Shown: one piece after another, positions 21,209-31,332 of the stretch
Position numbering within the stretch: the stretch's first letter is position 1
Layout of the letters: each line of letters opens with the position of its first letter
Assembly: GCF_947179515.1 (NCBI RefSeq)
Contig: NC_067482.1
Span: 74,067,811 to 74,131,810, forward strand
DNA: 64,000 nt
Direction: 5' to 3'
Origin: Apodemus sylvaticus
Lineage: Eukaryota > Chordata > Mammalia > Rodentia > Muridae
Position numbers and translations under genes: made by a program
The notes under the pieces: generated by a model
Told to the model about the DNA's origin: nothing
Databases searched by the model: none
The model's input: only the letters and a program-made list of their open reading frames with translations

Positions 21209-22480
21209 CTATCTTGCTTTTTCCAGGGTGAAGTTTCCCTCCTTGTATTGGTGTTGTCCTCCTATTATCCTTTTTAGGGCCGGGTTTGTGGATAGATATT
21301 GGGTAAACTTGGTTTTGTCATGAAATATCTTAGTTTCTCCATCTATGGTGATTGAGAGTTTTGCTGGATATAGTAGTTTTGGTTGGCATTTGTGTTCTCT
21401 TAGAGTCTGCATGAGATCTGCCCAGGACCTTCTAGCCTTCATAGTCTCAGGTGAAAAGTCTGCTGTGATTCTGATAGGTCTTCCTTTATATGTTACTTGG
21501 CTTTTTTCTCTTACTGCCTTTAGTATTCTTTCTTTGTTTAGAACATTTGGTGTTTTGATTATTATGTGACGGGAGGTATTTCTGTTCTGGTCCAGTCTGT
21601 TTGAAGTTCTGTAGGCTTCTTGTATATTCATGGGCATCTCTCTCTTTAGGTTAGGGAAGTTTTCTTCCATAATTTTATTGAAGATATTTGCTGGCCCTTT
21701 AAGTTGTAAATCTTCACTCTCATCTATGCCTATAATCCTTAGGTTTGGTCTTCTCATTGTGTCCTGGATTTCCTGGATATTTTGGATTACAAGCTTTTTG
21801 CATTTTGCATTTTCTTTAACTTTTGAGTCCATGGTTTCTATGGAATCTTCAGCATCTGAGATTCTTTCTTCTATCTCTTGTATTCTGTTGTTGATATTTG
21901 CATCTCTGTCCCCCGATTTCTTCCCAAGGCTTTCTATCTCCAAAGTTGTCTCCCTTTGAGTTTTCTTAGTTGTTTCTACTTCTGATTTTAGATCCTGGAT
22001 GGTTTTGCTTAGCTCCTTCACTTGCATGTTTGTGTTTGCCTGGAATTCTTTAAGAGATTTTTGTGTTTCCTTTTTCATGACCTCAGCCTGTTGACCAAAG
22101 TTCTCCTGTATTTCTTTAAGAGATTTTTGTGTTTCGTCTTTCATGACCTCAGCCTGTTGACCAAAGTTCTCCTGTATTTCTTTAAGTGTTTTTTGCATTT
22201 CCTCCTTGTTGGCTTTTGTATTCTCCTGGATTTCTTTCAATGATTTTTGTGTTTCCCTTGCAAGGGCTTCTAACTTTTGATCCATTTTCTCTTGAATTTC
22301 TTTAAGTATGTCCTTCATGTTTTCCTGTACCAGCATCATGACCAGTGATTTTAAATCCAAATCTTGTTTTACTGGTGTGATGGGGTATCCAGGACATGTT
22401 GGTAGAGGAGAATTGGGTTCAGATGTTGCCATATTGCCTTGATTTCTGTTAGTGACGTTCCTGCGTTTGCCTTTTGCCAT
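21209..22480 (-). CDS. L1 ORF1p, RNA-binding nucleic-acid chaperone (open, 423 aa)
   Basis: In active L1s, ORF1p trimerises through a coiled coil and coats L1 RNA. This frame starts MAKGKRRNVTNRNQ and has no stop for 423 residues, longer than the usual rodent length of about 357-380. Residues about 35-150 form a coiled coil built from 22-residue units (KSLKEIQENFGQQAEV repeated; 66-bp period at 22048, 22114 and 22180). An RRM-like part follows (RPNLRIIGIDESEDLQLKGP, EENFPNLKREMPMNIQEAYR), then the C-terminal domain (PIRITADFSPETMKARRSW, LLYPAKLSITIDGETKIF). The extra length lies in the coiled coil, the known length-variable region of rodent ORF1. It is an element gene, not a host gene. Expression is unknown. 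Confidence 0.93.
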   Translation of the reverse strand: MAKGKRRNVTNRNQGNMATSEPNSPLPTCPGYPITPVKQDLDLKSLVMMLVQENMKDILKEIQEKMDQKLEALARETQKSLKEIQENTKANKEEMQKTLKEIQENFGQQAEVMKDETQKSLKEIQENFGQQAEVMKKETQKSLKEFQANTNMQVKELSKTIQDLKSEVETTKKTQRETTLEIESLGKKSGDRDANINNRIQEIEERISDAEDSIETMDSKVKENAKCKKLVIQNIQEIQDTMRRPNLRIIGIDESEDLQLKGPANIFNKIMEENFPNLKREMPMNIQEAYRTSNRLDQNRNTSRHIIIKTPNVLNKERILKAVREKSQVTYKGRPIRITADFSPETMKARRSWADLMQTLREHKCQPKLLYPAKLSITIDGETKIFHDKTKFTQYLSTNPALKRIIGGQHQYKEGNFTLEKAR

Positions 22481-23687
22481 CTAGTTCTCACTGGTGTTAG
22501 TTTGTCTTGTCAGTGCTGGACTCACCAGTGTAAGCTGCCCCTTCCCAGTTGGCCTCTGGTGCACAGCTTACCTCCTGCACTGCTTGTAGACAGGGTGCTG
22601 CTGCCCAGGCTGTTCAGATCCCAAAGCAGGCACCCGAAGGCTCCCGCTGGGGCCCGCTGGATTCACTGGAGCACACTGACTTCTCCCGGCTGGCCTCCTG
22701 GAAGCCCAGCTAGCCACTTGCAGGACTTGGAGATGTGGTGCTGCCGCCCAGGCTGATCTGGATCCGGAAGCGGAGGGAGTAGGCTTCCTCCTGAGGCCTT
22801 GCCCCAGATTGTGTCTGTGGACCAGATGGAGCCTGTGTGCACCACCAGGGAGTGCCGATGGTGTATGCTGCTGTGATCTCCCCTGTGTTCCGCTCACTCC
22901 GTTGGGCAGCCGATCTGCCAACCGGGCTGTCGCACACAAGGTTAGCCTGGCCGCCCAGTCCCTGAGTCCAGGCAAAAGCCTGGGAGGCCAAGGTCCGAGC
23001 AAAGTTCCCCTAGGGCTATGACTGTTAATTGGGTCTGCCAGGTGACTAGGATGGCGGGCGTGTGTGCCCGCGCTCCCTGAAAGCGCCGGGAGAGTCTGCT
23101 GTGCTAACAATCCCCTGGGCGGGTTGACTCACAGATGGCCCACCAAGCCGCCCAGTCCTTGGGGTCAGTCCTGTGCCTTTTGGGGCCTAGACCCTCGCTT
23201 TGTTAGCCTCAGGCTATGCCTGTTACAGGTCTGCCCGCCAGAGCTCTCTGTCGTCCTGCAGGCAAAATGGCGGCGGCGCGCGCGCAGGCCTGGGCAAAAA
23301 AAACCCTGGGTGGGTTGGCACCCCGATGGCCTCCCGACCAGCCCAGGGCCTGGGTGCAGGCCAACGCCCGTCGGGCTCAGACCACTGCGGTGTTGGCCTC
23401 GGATTATGTTTGTGTACCTCAGTCTGTCCAATCCCCGGAGTCCGGAACCAAGATGGATGCACCTCTCCTGACTGGTGGGAGGCCGAGTTCTGAAGTGGCC
23501 TCCGTGCAGGAAAGGCGCAGCACAACTGCAGCTGCTTGCCGCCTGGCTGGTCAGCGAAGGTCAGTGGTTGTGGGCGCAGGGTCTAACTGGTCCCTGTGTC
23601 GCCCTGGCTCCACTGCTGATGGCCCTTCAGCTGGACCAGCTACTGCTGCACTGCCGCCGCCGCCGCCGCTGCCGGAAGTTAGCAAGC
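22481..23687 (-). promoter_or_regulatory. L1 5' UTR / internal promoter with degenerate monomers
   Basis: 1.2 kb, CpG-rich. On the - strand the element begins CTTGCTAACTTCCGGCAGCG. CCAT-type, YY1-like motifs (seen on + as AAGATGGATGC near 23450, AAATGGCGGCGG near 23265 and AGGATGGCGGGCG near 23050) recur every 185-215 bp, consistent with diverged monomers. GGACTGGGCGGC occurs twice. Confidence 0.7.
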
Positions 23688-23703
23688 TGCATCATGACTT
23701 CTT
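23688..23703. repeat. Target-site duplication copy 3 of 3 (B1/L1 nest)
   Basis: TGCATCATGACTTCTT followed by AATGG, so the pre-insertion site read TTCTT|AA, a good L1-endonuclease context. Confidence 0.92.
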
Positions 23704-24119
23704 AATGGCATGGTTGTGATGAAGTCACCTTTGAGAATCGCTCAGTATGAAGGGCCTTGCTGTGGTATGGGGGGAGGGCAGGTCCTGGGCTAGTTGCCAG
23801 GAGACTTGTGCTCTTTCCACCTGTGTGGTCCTAGGCCATCTGTGCCTCCTCACATCCCAGTCTTCCCATCAACTCATGCATGTGGCTAGGGAGACAAGCT
23901 GCGGTCATGTGTGCAACTGACCCCAGCTAGACAAGTGCCGCTTCCACTTCCTTCCCTCCCAAGAACAAAAATGAGGTCATAGTTCAAGCCTTCCTGCTTT
24001 GTGGGGTGTCATTGTTACCGTCGGCTAACTTTACCAACCTAAAGTCACTTGGGAAGAGAGAATCTCACCGAGGAACTGCCTTCACAGGACTGACTTACAG
24101 GTATGTCCGTGAGGAGTTT

Positions 24120-24368
24120 TCTTAATTGCTAATTGACATAGGATGGCCCACACCACTGTGCCATCCTTGGGCAGGTGGGGTTATATGTAAAAGGTAGCTG
24201 AATGTGTGATTGAGAGCAAACCAAGGGATTTTTGCTTCAGGCTCCTGCCTTGATTTCCAGCCTTGGTTTCTCTCCATGATGTAATAGCCTGTAGATGAAA
24301 TAAACCCTTTCCTCCTCAAGTCGTTTTTTGGTAGTGTTTTATTACAGCAACACAAACAGTTGAGGATA
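24120..24368 (+). mobile_element. MaLR-type LTR, diverged
   Basis: TTTTGCTTCAGGCTCCTGCC, TTGATTTCCAGCC, TAGATGAAATAAACCCTTTC (polyadenylation-signal region) and GTAGTGTTTTATTACAGCAA are 3'-end landmarks of MT-style LTRs. The 5' part is poorly preserved. Confidence 0.6.
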
Positions 24369-26790
24369 TATGAAAACACACAATCAGTATGCCTCATTAT
24401 TCTGACAGCCTTACCACACTGCCTCATGACCCAAGGTAGCTGCTGAACACCAGCTCCCATGTCTTATTTCTATCCCAGGAAAGAGCTCACATCCTAATAA
24501 ATATGTCCTAGAAGTTGAACACCATACTTCAGGTTAGTCCCATTGGCCAGAACTTAGCCTCATGACCCCACTTGCCTACAGTGGACTCTGAGAAGCATAT
24601 GTATTTATCCGAGGTGACTGACTACATGACCACCTAAAGGTCAGGGCTCATTTGTTCCTGGAACAGGGAGGACAATAGCCAGACTGGGCTTCTCATCCCA
24701 CAGACACCTAGGTCCAGGGTCAGACCTGTCTCTGTGTGCCAGCACATGACAGGGGAAGGGTGTCCTACATAGGAAATTGGAGCCCCATCTCTAACTTTAA
24801 CTGTCTTCTGAACACCCCATGTCTAGATGATGGGGGTGGGGAGGGGTCAAGGCTTCAACATGAGATTTGGGGAAACAGAATTCTGTCCAAAGCAAAATGG
24901 CCGTTCATTTCAGAAGAAATGGCTTACTGAAGCCAGAGCTGTGATATCTGAAGGCGTGGCCCAGGCTTAGCAGTGTGCTGTGATGTGGCTGTGGTTCTGT
25001 AGAAAGCATCCTCAAAGCTCAAATAAGCAGAGCACGCCACATCCTTGAAGAAAACTACCATCCTCATGGCAGGGGACAGGGCCTGACCTTCCAAGGTCAG
25101 TAAAACCTTGGAGGCCACAGCTGCTCTCCAGTCAAAACTATACTCATCGTGTGAGCTGGAGGCCGGCTCTCTTGTGAGTGGTGTGGAGGAATGCAGAGCT
25201 GACTCAGGCTCCTCATAGAAACCTGCCTGTTGGTTTCAGCCTGCGTTTGTTCAACCCTGAGGGTGGCAGGGAAGGAGGACGCCCCTGGCACTCCTGCCCT
25301 GTGGCAAGCCCTCCTGCACACACCTAAGCACACGTGGCTCCGTCTCCTTCAGGACTTTTTCAGTGGAAGCTTCAGAGGTAACACGCTGGCACATCACATG
25401 TAGCAGGGCTGAGGCCAAGCCAACCACCATTAGAGCCCAGCTTACTTGGCATCTGTGAAACAAAAGCCCATTTGTTGAACTAAATGTCGGAGATGCTCTG
25501 TCTGCTGCAGTCTGAGCTTAATGTATGTGCTGGGGAGAATCCAGTCAGGTGTATTCTCTGGCTCCTTGAATCTGCTCACCCCTTGCTTTCTCTGCCGCGG
25601 TGCTGGCTGCATTCTTTAAACATCATTTGATCTGCACTGTCTGCTTCTCCTTTCCTGCTGGTGCACTCTAGCGGGTGGCTGTGCTGTCCACATGGAAACG
25701 CCCTTTGCCTAGCGAAGAGATCATGAGCTCACTGTCTGCCTGGCTCTATGTAGGGCACAGGCAGTTTGATATAAACCCCACATGAGAAATTTAACAAGAA
25801 GAAAAAGCCAAGAAGGACATCCCACAACCCACTCCAGTCTCTGTCCTGGTAACTATGGTGTCTGGGCAAGCTAAGGGAACACTCTGGAAGTATTTTTATC
25901 TTAATGGGAAGCTGACACATATGGCTAAGAATAGATCAAGGGAAAGGCGTCTCCAATTTGATTGGTGATTGATTCATTGGTTGGTCGATTGATTGGCCTA
26001 TTGGAATATGGAGGGTGACACTAAAATGTATAGAATAGTCTCTCCAATAACACAACGCACCTCCTTGTAGAGTAACAGAGGAGGAAAGGAGGTGGCTATG
26101 TGACCCAGGGAAGAGAGGGTCTGACCCAGGGTCCATGTGGGGTCCCCATCAGAAACAAAGGCTGTGAGTCCAGGTTATGTGTGTGTTCTGGGCACCGGGC
26201 TTGACAGTGCCACTCAGAGACCAGTCATAGCATCCTTCCATGGCGTGAAATGATATTAATATTTACTACTGGTTGGAAATGACACTTAGGAATGTGGGAG
26301 GGTGTGGGGGGAGGGGGAGGCAATCCTGATGGTCCTGAACTGTAGTCAGCCACCTGACTGAGCTCTTCGAGGTGCTGAATGTTCCTTTCTCCCACAACTA
26401 CACAGGTCAGGACAGAAGTAATGAGAGACTATGTCTACTGAGCATTTATCATGTCTGCCAATCAGATTGTGTTTGCTGAGGACTTACTGTGAGCCTGGTG
26501 CCTGGCTAATTAGCTCATTAACACACATGGTCCCTACCCTGGTTCTTTGCCTTTGGTTGATCTGAGGTCTTTCTGCCTGCTCCTGAATCCTCTATTGCCA
26601 TCCTGACCCATGCGTGGCCTGACCAGCTCAGACCTTTGTTCTCCAGCCATGTCCTGGCCATGACAGCACCTTGTGACTAGACTGCAAGGACCCCCACTTT
26701 CTTCCTGCCCTCAGAAGGGAGCATCTGGCCCCTGGAATGACCCAAAACCATTATCTACATACCACAGTCTCCACTAGATTCTGAGAACCA
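24369..26790. other. Unassigned intergenic DNA
   Basis: No gene supported: open frames are short and unrelated to known proteins. A small cluster of ATTGG/GATT repeats lies at 25957-26005. No clear transposon recognised. Confidence 0.35.
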
Positions 26791-26794
26791 TGAA

Positions 26795-27000
26795 AGTGTG
26801 GCTGTGTCTTTCTGAGACAGGATTAAACACTTTTGAACAGACCCTCACTCTATAGCTCAGGCTTGTCCTGAACTCAAATGAGCAGGCCATCGTGGCTTCC
26901 AATTCATGATTGGCTTCTTGCCTCTGCACCTCCCCCACCCAAATGCTAGAACCACAGACATGTGCAACCCTCCCCAGCCAGGGTGGTGTCTGGCCCAGCC
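26795..27000 (-). mobile_element. Diverged B1-family SINE
   Basis: GAGACAGGATTAAACAC, CTCACTCTATAGCTCAGGC, TTGTCCTGAACTCAAATGAG, TGCCTCTGCACCTCCCCCAC and AATGCTAGAACCACAGACAT match a reversed B1/proto-B1 with a central insertion. Confidence 0.6.
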
Positions 27001-27009
27001 CTGTGTCCT

Positions 27010-27495
27010 CCACATATGGGACAGAGTTCCAGCAACAGTGAGGGCTCAGTCACATGGATAATGGACTAATAAGAAATAATTAGATTATTCTAGAAATATA
27101 AGATTGATTGTAGAGAGGCTTGAACCTAGGGCTTCTATCCCTGGCTAGCTTCTGTGGGGAGAGCCTTGTCCCACTGCAGCGTCTGCTCTCAGAAGTTCCT
27201 AAGTATTAACGTCCTGGCTACACCCTGTAGCCCTCAAGGTATGGATACCTGTGGCCTACATTCTATAAGCAGGGAAGCTGAGCTATGGGTCTGTCCAAGA
27301 CAGGTTGGGCAGCCTCTCAGGACACGGAAGCAATTCTTACAAGGACCTGGGTCAAATATTCACTGTCAGGATCTTGAGCCTTTTTCCTTTGTCTTTGAAT
27401 TTGTTTTGTGACAGTGGGACATCAGAGTGCACATATAACTAGGAAAACATGGAATCTGGGGCAGCTGGCTTGGTCTGGGAACCAGGTCAAACTTG
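27010..27495. other. Unassigned intergenic DNA
   Basis: Nothing beyond short open frames; no repeat recognised. Confidence 0.35.
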
Positions 27496-27498
<3 letters not shown>

Positions 27499-27552
<54 letters not shown>

Positions 27553-27575
27553 GTGGTGGTGGTGGTGGTGGTGGT
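27499..27575. repeat. (CTG)17(GGT)9 trinucleotide repeat
   Basis: Seventeen uninterrupted CTG units (27499-27549) run directly into nine GGT units (to 27575). Poly-Ala/Gly and poly-His/Gln open frames across it are artefacts. Confidence 0.97.
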
Positions 27576-27779
27576 AATTGTAGGGATCCTGGGAAATGGG
27601 AAAGTTCCTGTAGAGATAATGCTCAGACCATCCTGAGAACATGAGAGGCTCCATCTGGGAAGCTTGACCTAGAGGTGACTGTGTGTGAACTCTAGCCAAA
27701 GCCAAGACCAAACCTAAGGGTCAAGACAGTGAACTTAACAGAGGTTTAGAAGCATGCAGAGTCAGAGCAAATCAACCAA

Positions 27780-28125
27780 GGAAATCAACATAACATTTCT
27801 CCAAAAGCTGAGTGCAGACCTAGAACATGACCAGCTAGACCCCTCCCAAGGATCCACAGTCAGGATGCTGGGTCCCACCACAGAGATCCTCAAACACCAC
27901 AGCTATTGCTGCACTTCTCATGATGGCCAGGAAATGGGAGTAACCAAGACAGCCAACAGATGGAGGGATGGATAAAGTACGTTAGGTTCATATGCCTGGT
28001 TATGAAACCACAGTATGTGCATGAAAATGGATGGACCGGAAATTATTATGTTGAGTGGAACAGGCCAGATTCAGAAAGACAAATAGCACATGATTCATCT
28101 CCTGTGGAACCCAGATTAAAGTTAT
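27780..28125 (+). mobile_element. Ancient L1 3'-end remnant
   Basis: CAGCTATTGCTGCACTTCTC, ATGATGGCCAGGAAATGGG, GCCAACAGATGGAGGGATGG, GAAAATGGATGGACCGGAAA and TTATTATGTTGAGTGGAACA follow the order of the C-terminal ORF2 region of mammalian L1. It is non-coding now. Confidence 0.7.
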
Positions 28126-28129
28126 ATAA

Positions 28130-28550
28130 GGTGTGTGTGTGTGTGTGTGTATTTGTGTTGAATATATGCATGTTTCCCATGTCTAAATGTTTTGCATGTC
28201 TGAATGTTTTGCATTTTAAATGTAAACATGTTTTGCATTCAGGTGTATGTACACATGGAAGCACATGTGTGTGGAGGCCTGAGATTGATGTCAGGAAACA
28301 TCAGTCTCCACAGTGCTTCTACCTTACTCATTGAGATAAGGTCTCTCAGTCAAACTCAGAGTTCACCCATATGCCTAGTCTCACCAGCTAGCTTTCCCTG
28401 GGGACACACTGTCTCCACTTTCTAAAGCTGAAATTTCAGGCCACCCACCACATGCCCTTGCTATTTACATGGGGTCTGGAGGTGTAAACTGTGGTCTTCA
28501 TGTTTGTATGGCAAGTGCTAAGGCGCCTTCCGGTCCCTTAAAAGTGATTT
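28130..28550 (-). mobile_element. B4/RSINE-type SINE with TG tail
   Basis: A TG run (about 28132-28151), then ACATGTGTGTGGAGGCCTGA, GAGATAAGGTCTCTCAGTC, TTTACATGGGGTCTGGAGGT, TCTTCATGTTTGTATGGCAA and TCCGGTCCC, in reversed B4 order. Confidence 0.6.
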
Positions 28551-28637
28551 TGGCCTTGCATCTGTCAGGAACAATGATACCACTTTCAGTAAAATTAAAG
28601 ATGGGAGAAGAGAAAGCTTAGATGATCCCTGTACTCA

Positions 28638-28985
28638 TCTTATTGCTGTCACAAAATACCCGAAGACAGTTGACTTAAAGAAGGAAGGGTTGCTTTTGGC
28701 TCACGGTTTAAGGGTGCAGCCCATCACGGCAGGGAGGTCACGGCAGCAAGGGTGTGAGGCAGCTGCTCCTATCCCGCCTGCAGTCGGGAAGCAGGGAGAT
28801 GGATGTGGCACTCTGCTCCCTGTCTTCTTTCAGCTCATGATCACAGCACATGAGAGGATGACACCCGTATTTGGGGTGGGTCCTACCTCCTCAAGTAGCC
28901 CAATCTAGGAGCTTCTTCTGAGAATGCTCATGTTTGTCTCTGAGGTGATTGACCATCCCATCAAGTTGACAATATTAACGCTGTA
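28638..28985 (-). mobile_element. Old MaLR-type LTR
   Basis: TTATTGCTGTCACAAAATAC, GGGTTGCTTTTGGCTCACGG, TGCAGCCCATCACGGCAGGG, GTGGGTCCTACCTCCTC and TTGACCATCCCATCAAGTTG are reversed MaLR landmarks. Confidence 0.6.
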
Positions 28986-28989
28986 ATCT

Positions 28990-29510
28990 CTGTATTAGTC
29001 AGGGCTCTCTAGAAGACCAGGATGGATGGAATATGTGGACCTAAAAGGAGATCCGTTGTATTGTCTTACAAAATGCAGTCTGAGCCATCCACTCAAGGCT
29101 GTCTGAGGGCTGAAGAGGCCGGAAATATGGTGATTGCTCAGTTCACGGCACTGCATCCATCAGTAGTCCCTGGAGAACCGGAAAATCCAGAGAGCTACTG
29201 GTGTTCAGTGTATGTTTGAAGGCAACGCGTCTGACATCAGCGAGGGTTGGCAGCTATGGTGACAGTGGCAGATAGACACACACACTCTACACCAAGATGG
29301 GAGCAGGCAGGTGACCTTACATCTGTTGCCCTACTTTTTCCTTCCTTATATCTGTAAAGCCTGCTCCCTGACTTAGTTCATCATCTGGGCAACCGCACAG
29401 ACATGTCCTGATTTGTGTCTCTCTGTTGGTTCTGAACCCCACCAGGTTGGCAAGACCCAACAGCCTTGTAAGTGAACTTGCTGAAAGGTCCAGGAGACCC
29501 TGACACTCAG
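28990..29510 (-). mobile_element. Possible LTR fragment of another ERV-like family
   Basis: It opens with CTGTATTAGTCAGGGCTCTC TAGAAGACCAG, the reversed 3' end of several rodent LTRs. The remainder is too diverged for me to classify, and the right boundary is a guess. Confidence 0.3.
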
Positions 29511-29534
29511 ATGTCACATGGATAAAACGTTGGG

Positions 29535-29850
29535 GCTTTGTGAGGGCTCAGAGGTTGTATGCTTGCCACAGAGGAATGAGAATCTGAGTTGGGATCCTCA
29601 GAACCCACAAGAACGTTGGTGGGTGTAGCGGTCTGTCTGGATTTCTAGTCTTGGAGGGAGGGCATGGGGAAGGCCCAGAACAAGCTGGCTAGCAAGATTA
29701 GCCGTACCAGAGTTCTGAGTTCAGTCGAGAGGCCCTGCCTCAATGAATAAGGCTCGGAAAATCGACAGAGGATGATTCCCAGCATCAAGCTCCATCCTCA
29801 ACATGTATGCACACACAGGCACACTCAAACATGAATGAAAATGGGAAGGG
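29535..29850 (+). mobile_element. B4/RSINE-type SINE
   Basis: GTGAGGGCTCAGAGGTTGTA, TGCTTGCCACAGAGGAATGA, GAGTTGGGATCCTCAGAACC and AGAGGCCCTGCCTCAATGAA keep the ID-head plus B1-like-body order. It ends in a CACACAGGCACAC-rich tail. Confidence 0.6.
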
Positions 29851-29904
29851 AGAAAGGCCTTTAGTACAGAAACTATGATTTCGCAGAGTGCTGTGTTTTC
29901 AGTT

Positions 29905-30301
29905 TGTGTTAACTAATTTTTTCATCAATGTGACACAAGCTAAGGTGGTCTGAGAGGAGGGAATCTCAATTGAGAAAACACCTCCATGATTGCATATAGG
30001 CAAGTCTCTACAATGTTTCCATGATTAGTGGTTGGTGAAGAGAGCCCAGCCTGCTGTTCGTGATGGTCCTGGGCTGTGTTAAAAAGCAAGGGGAGAAAGC
30101 CAAGGGGAGTAAGTCAGTAAGTACCATTTCTTCATGTTCTCTGCTTCAGTTCCGGCCTCCAGGTTCCTGCCTGGGATCCTGCCCTGACTTCCCTCAGGGA
30201 TAGGTTGTGACCTGGAAGTGTTAAGATGAACTAAACCCTTTCCTTCCAGGGTTGCTTAGGGTCATGTTCTTTATCCCAGCAACAGGAAGGAAATTAGGAC
30301 A
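29905..30301 (+). mobile_element. MT-type MaLR solo LTR
   Basis: About 397 bp bounded by TG and CA. Landmarks: TTCATCAATGTGACACAAGC, AATCTCAATTGAGAAAACAC, AAGTCAGTAAGTACC, CTGACTTCCCTCAGGGATAG, GATGAACTAAACCCTTTCC, GGAAATTAGGACA. It lies head-to-tail with the next LTR, 19 nt away. Confidence 0.8.
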
Positions 30302-30320
30302 AAGTTGCATGTTTGTGATG

Positions 30321-30658
30321 TGTGGTTGTTTGAATAAAAAATGGCCCCTATAGACCTGTAGGATGTCGCACTATTAGGAGGTGTGGCTTTGATGAAGTAG
30401 GTAGGGCCTTGTTGGAGGAAATATGTCACTGGGGGGTGCTTTGAGGTGTCAGGTGCTCAAGCCAGGCCCCTGTCACTCTCTTCCTTGCTGTCTGTCCATC
30501 CAGATGTAGAACTCTCAGCTCTTCTCCAACACTATGTCTGCCTCCATGATGATCCTGGACTAAACCTCTAAACTGTAAGCCAGCCCCAATGCGTGTTTTT
30601 CTTTATGAGAGTTGCTGTGGTCACGGTATCTCCTCACAGCAATAGAAGCCCTAAGACA
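30321..30658 (+). mobile_element. ORR1-type MaLR solo LTR
   Basis: TGTGGTTGTTTGAATAAAAA, CACTATTAGGAGGTGTGGCT, GGGCCTTGTTGGAGGAAATA, ATGTAGAACTCTCAGCTC, ACTGTAAGCCAGCCCCAATG and AGAAGCCCTAAGACA give a complete LTR in + orientation. Confidence 0.88.
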
Positions 30659-30659
30659 G

Positions 30660-31325
30660 GCTGCCACTCATATTGCCCCTCACACTCTACAAGTAATCAT
30701 ATTTAAGGGGAAGAGTGTCCTATTGCCCTCTGAACACGTGACATGTACTGCTTTAAAGTGGGCCCCTCAGACTCCTTAAACTCTGTGCACTGTAACTCAG
30801 TGCTCTGGTATCCTCAACCCAGACTCTTCTCTCTAAACAGTCTGCTATGTGTTGATGGGTGAGCTCCAGCTTGGAGTTAGTCCTCCCCAGCATATGTCCT
30901 AGGAGAGTCCCCGCCATGGCCTTCCTCTGACAGGAGGTGGAAAGGTGGAGATGCCTCTTGTCTGCATCTGAGGGCAGGGTGTAAGTCTCGGCACCCTTCC
31001 TCCCAGCTCTGATGGGCTCTGGCCCAGCACCTACATAACCTTGACTGGATGCTTGTTACAAATGCAGAATCTTAAGCTTGCCCAGGTCGGCTGAGATGCA
31101 TCTGTGTCCTAACAACACTCCCAGAGAACATGAAACCATAAGCAAAAGGAACTTTGCTCAGAGTTCTTTGCTCAGAAAATTTAGCTTCACCTAGTGCTGT
31201 TTGCAATGTGGCCGCTGGGGGGCACCAGAGCTAGGTGTTAGATAAAAGATTTCCCAGACTATCTGAGAAAAAGAAAATTAAAACAGATGCTTTTCCACCT
31301 AGACCCCAGTACAGGAGCCTCTACC
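30660..31325. other. Unassigned intergenic DNA
   Basis: No gene or repeat recognised. It ends at a long poly-A tract that might be the tail of an unrecognised retrocopy. Confidence 0.35.
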
Positions 31326-31330
31326 CAAGC

Positions 31331-31332
<2 letters not shown>

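Larger units (their letters stand above)
17041..23687 (-). mobile_element. Near full-length L1 (LINE-1) retrotransposon
   Basis: A 6.6-kb element in reverse orientation. From right to left: a 1.2-kb GC-rich 5' UTR (22481-23687), ORF1 (21209-22480), a 59-nt gap, ORF2 in three frame-broken blocks (17327-21149), a short 3' UTR and a T-rich tail complement (17041-17100). The same 16-nt target TGCATCATGACTTCTT flanks it at 17025-17040 and 23688-23703, so its ends are well defined. ORF1 and ORF2 are rodent-like. The 5' UTR has no perfect monomer array but keeps ATGGC-type motifs about 190-215 bp apart, suggesting degenerate promoter monomers (F-like). The intact target duplications suggest moderate age, and the ORF2 frameshifts indicate it is no longer autonomous. 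Confidence 0.97.

Noticed and set aside
18659..22243. Open frames on the + strand between 17.9 and 22.3 kb
   Set aside because: They are antisense shadows of the reversed L1 ORF1 and ORF2, with hydrophobic low-quality products.
27408..27711. Frames with poly-Ala/poly-Gly and poly-His/poly-Gln
   Set aside because: They translate the CTG/GGT trinucleotide repeat. No conserved flanking coding sequence suggests a homopolymer-tract protein gene.
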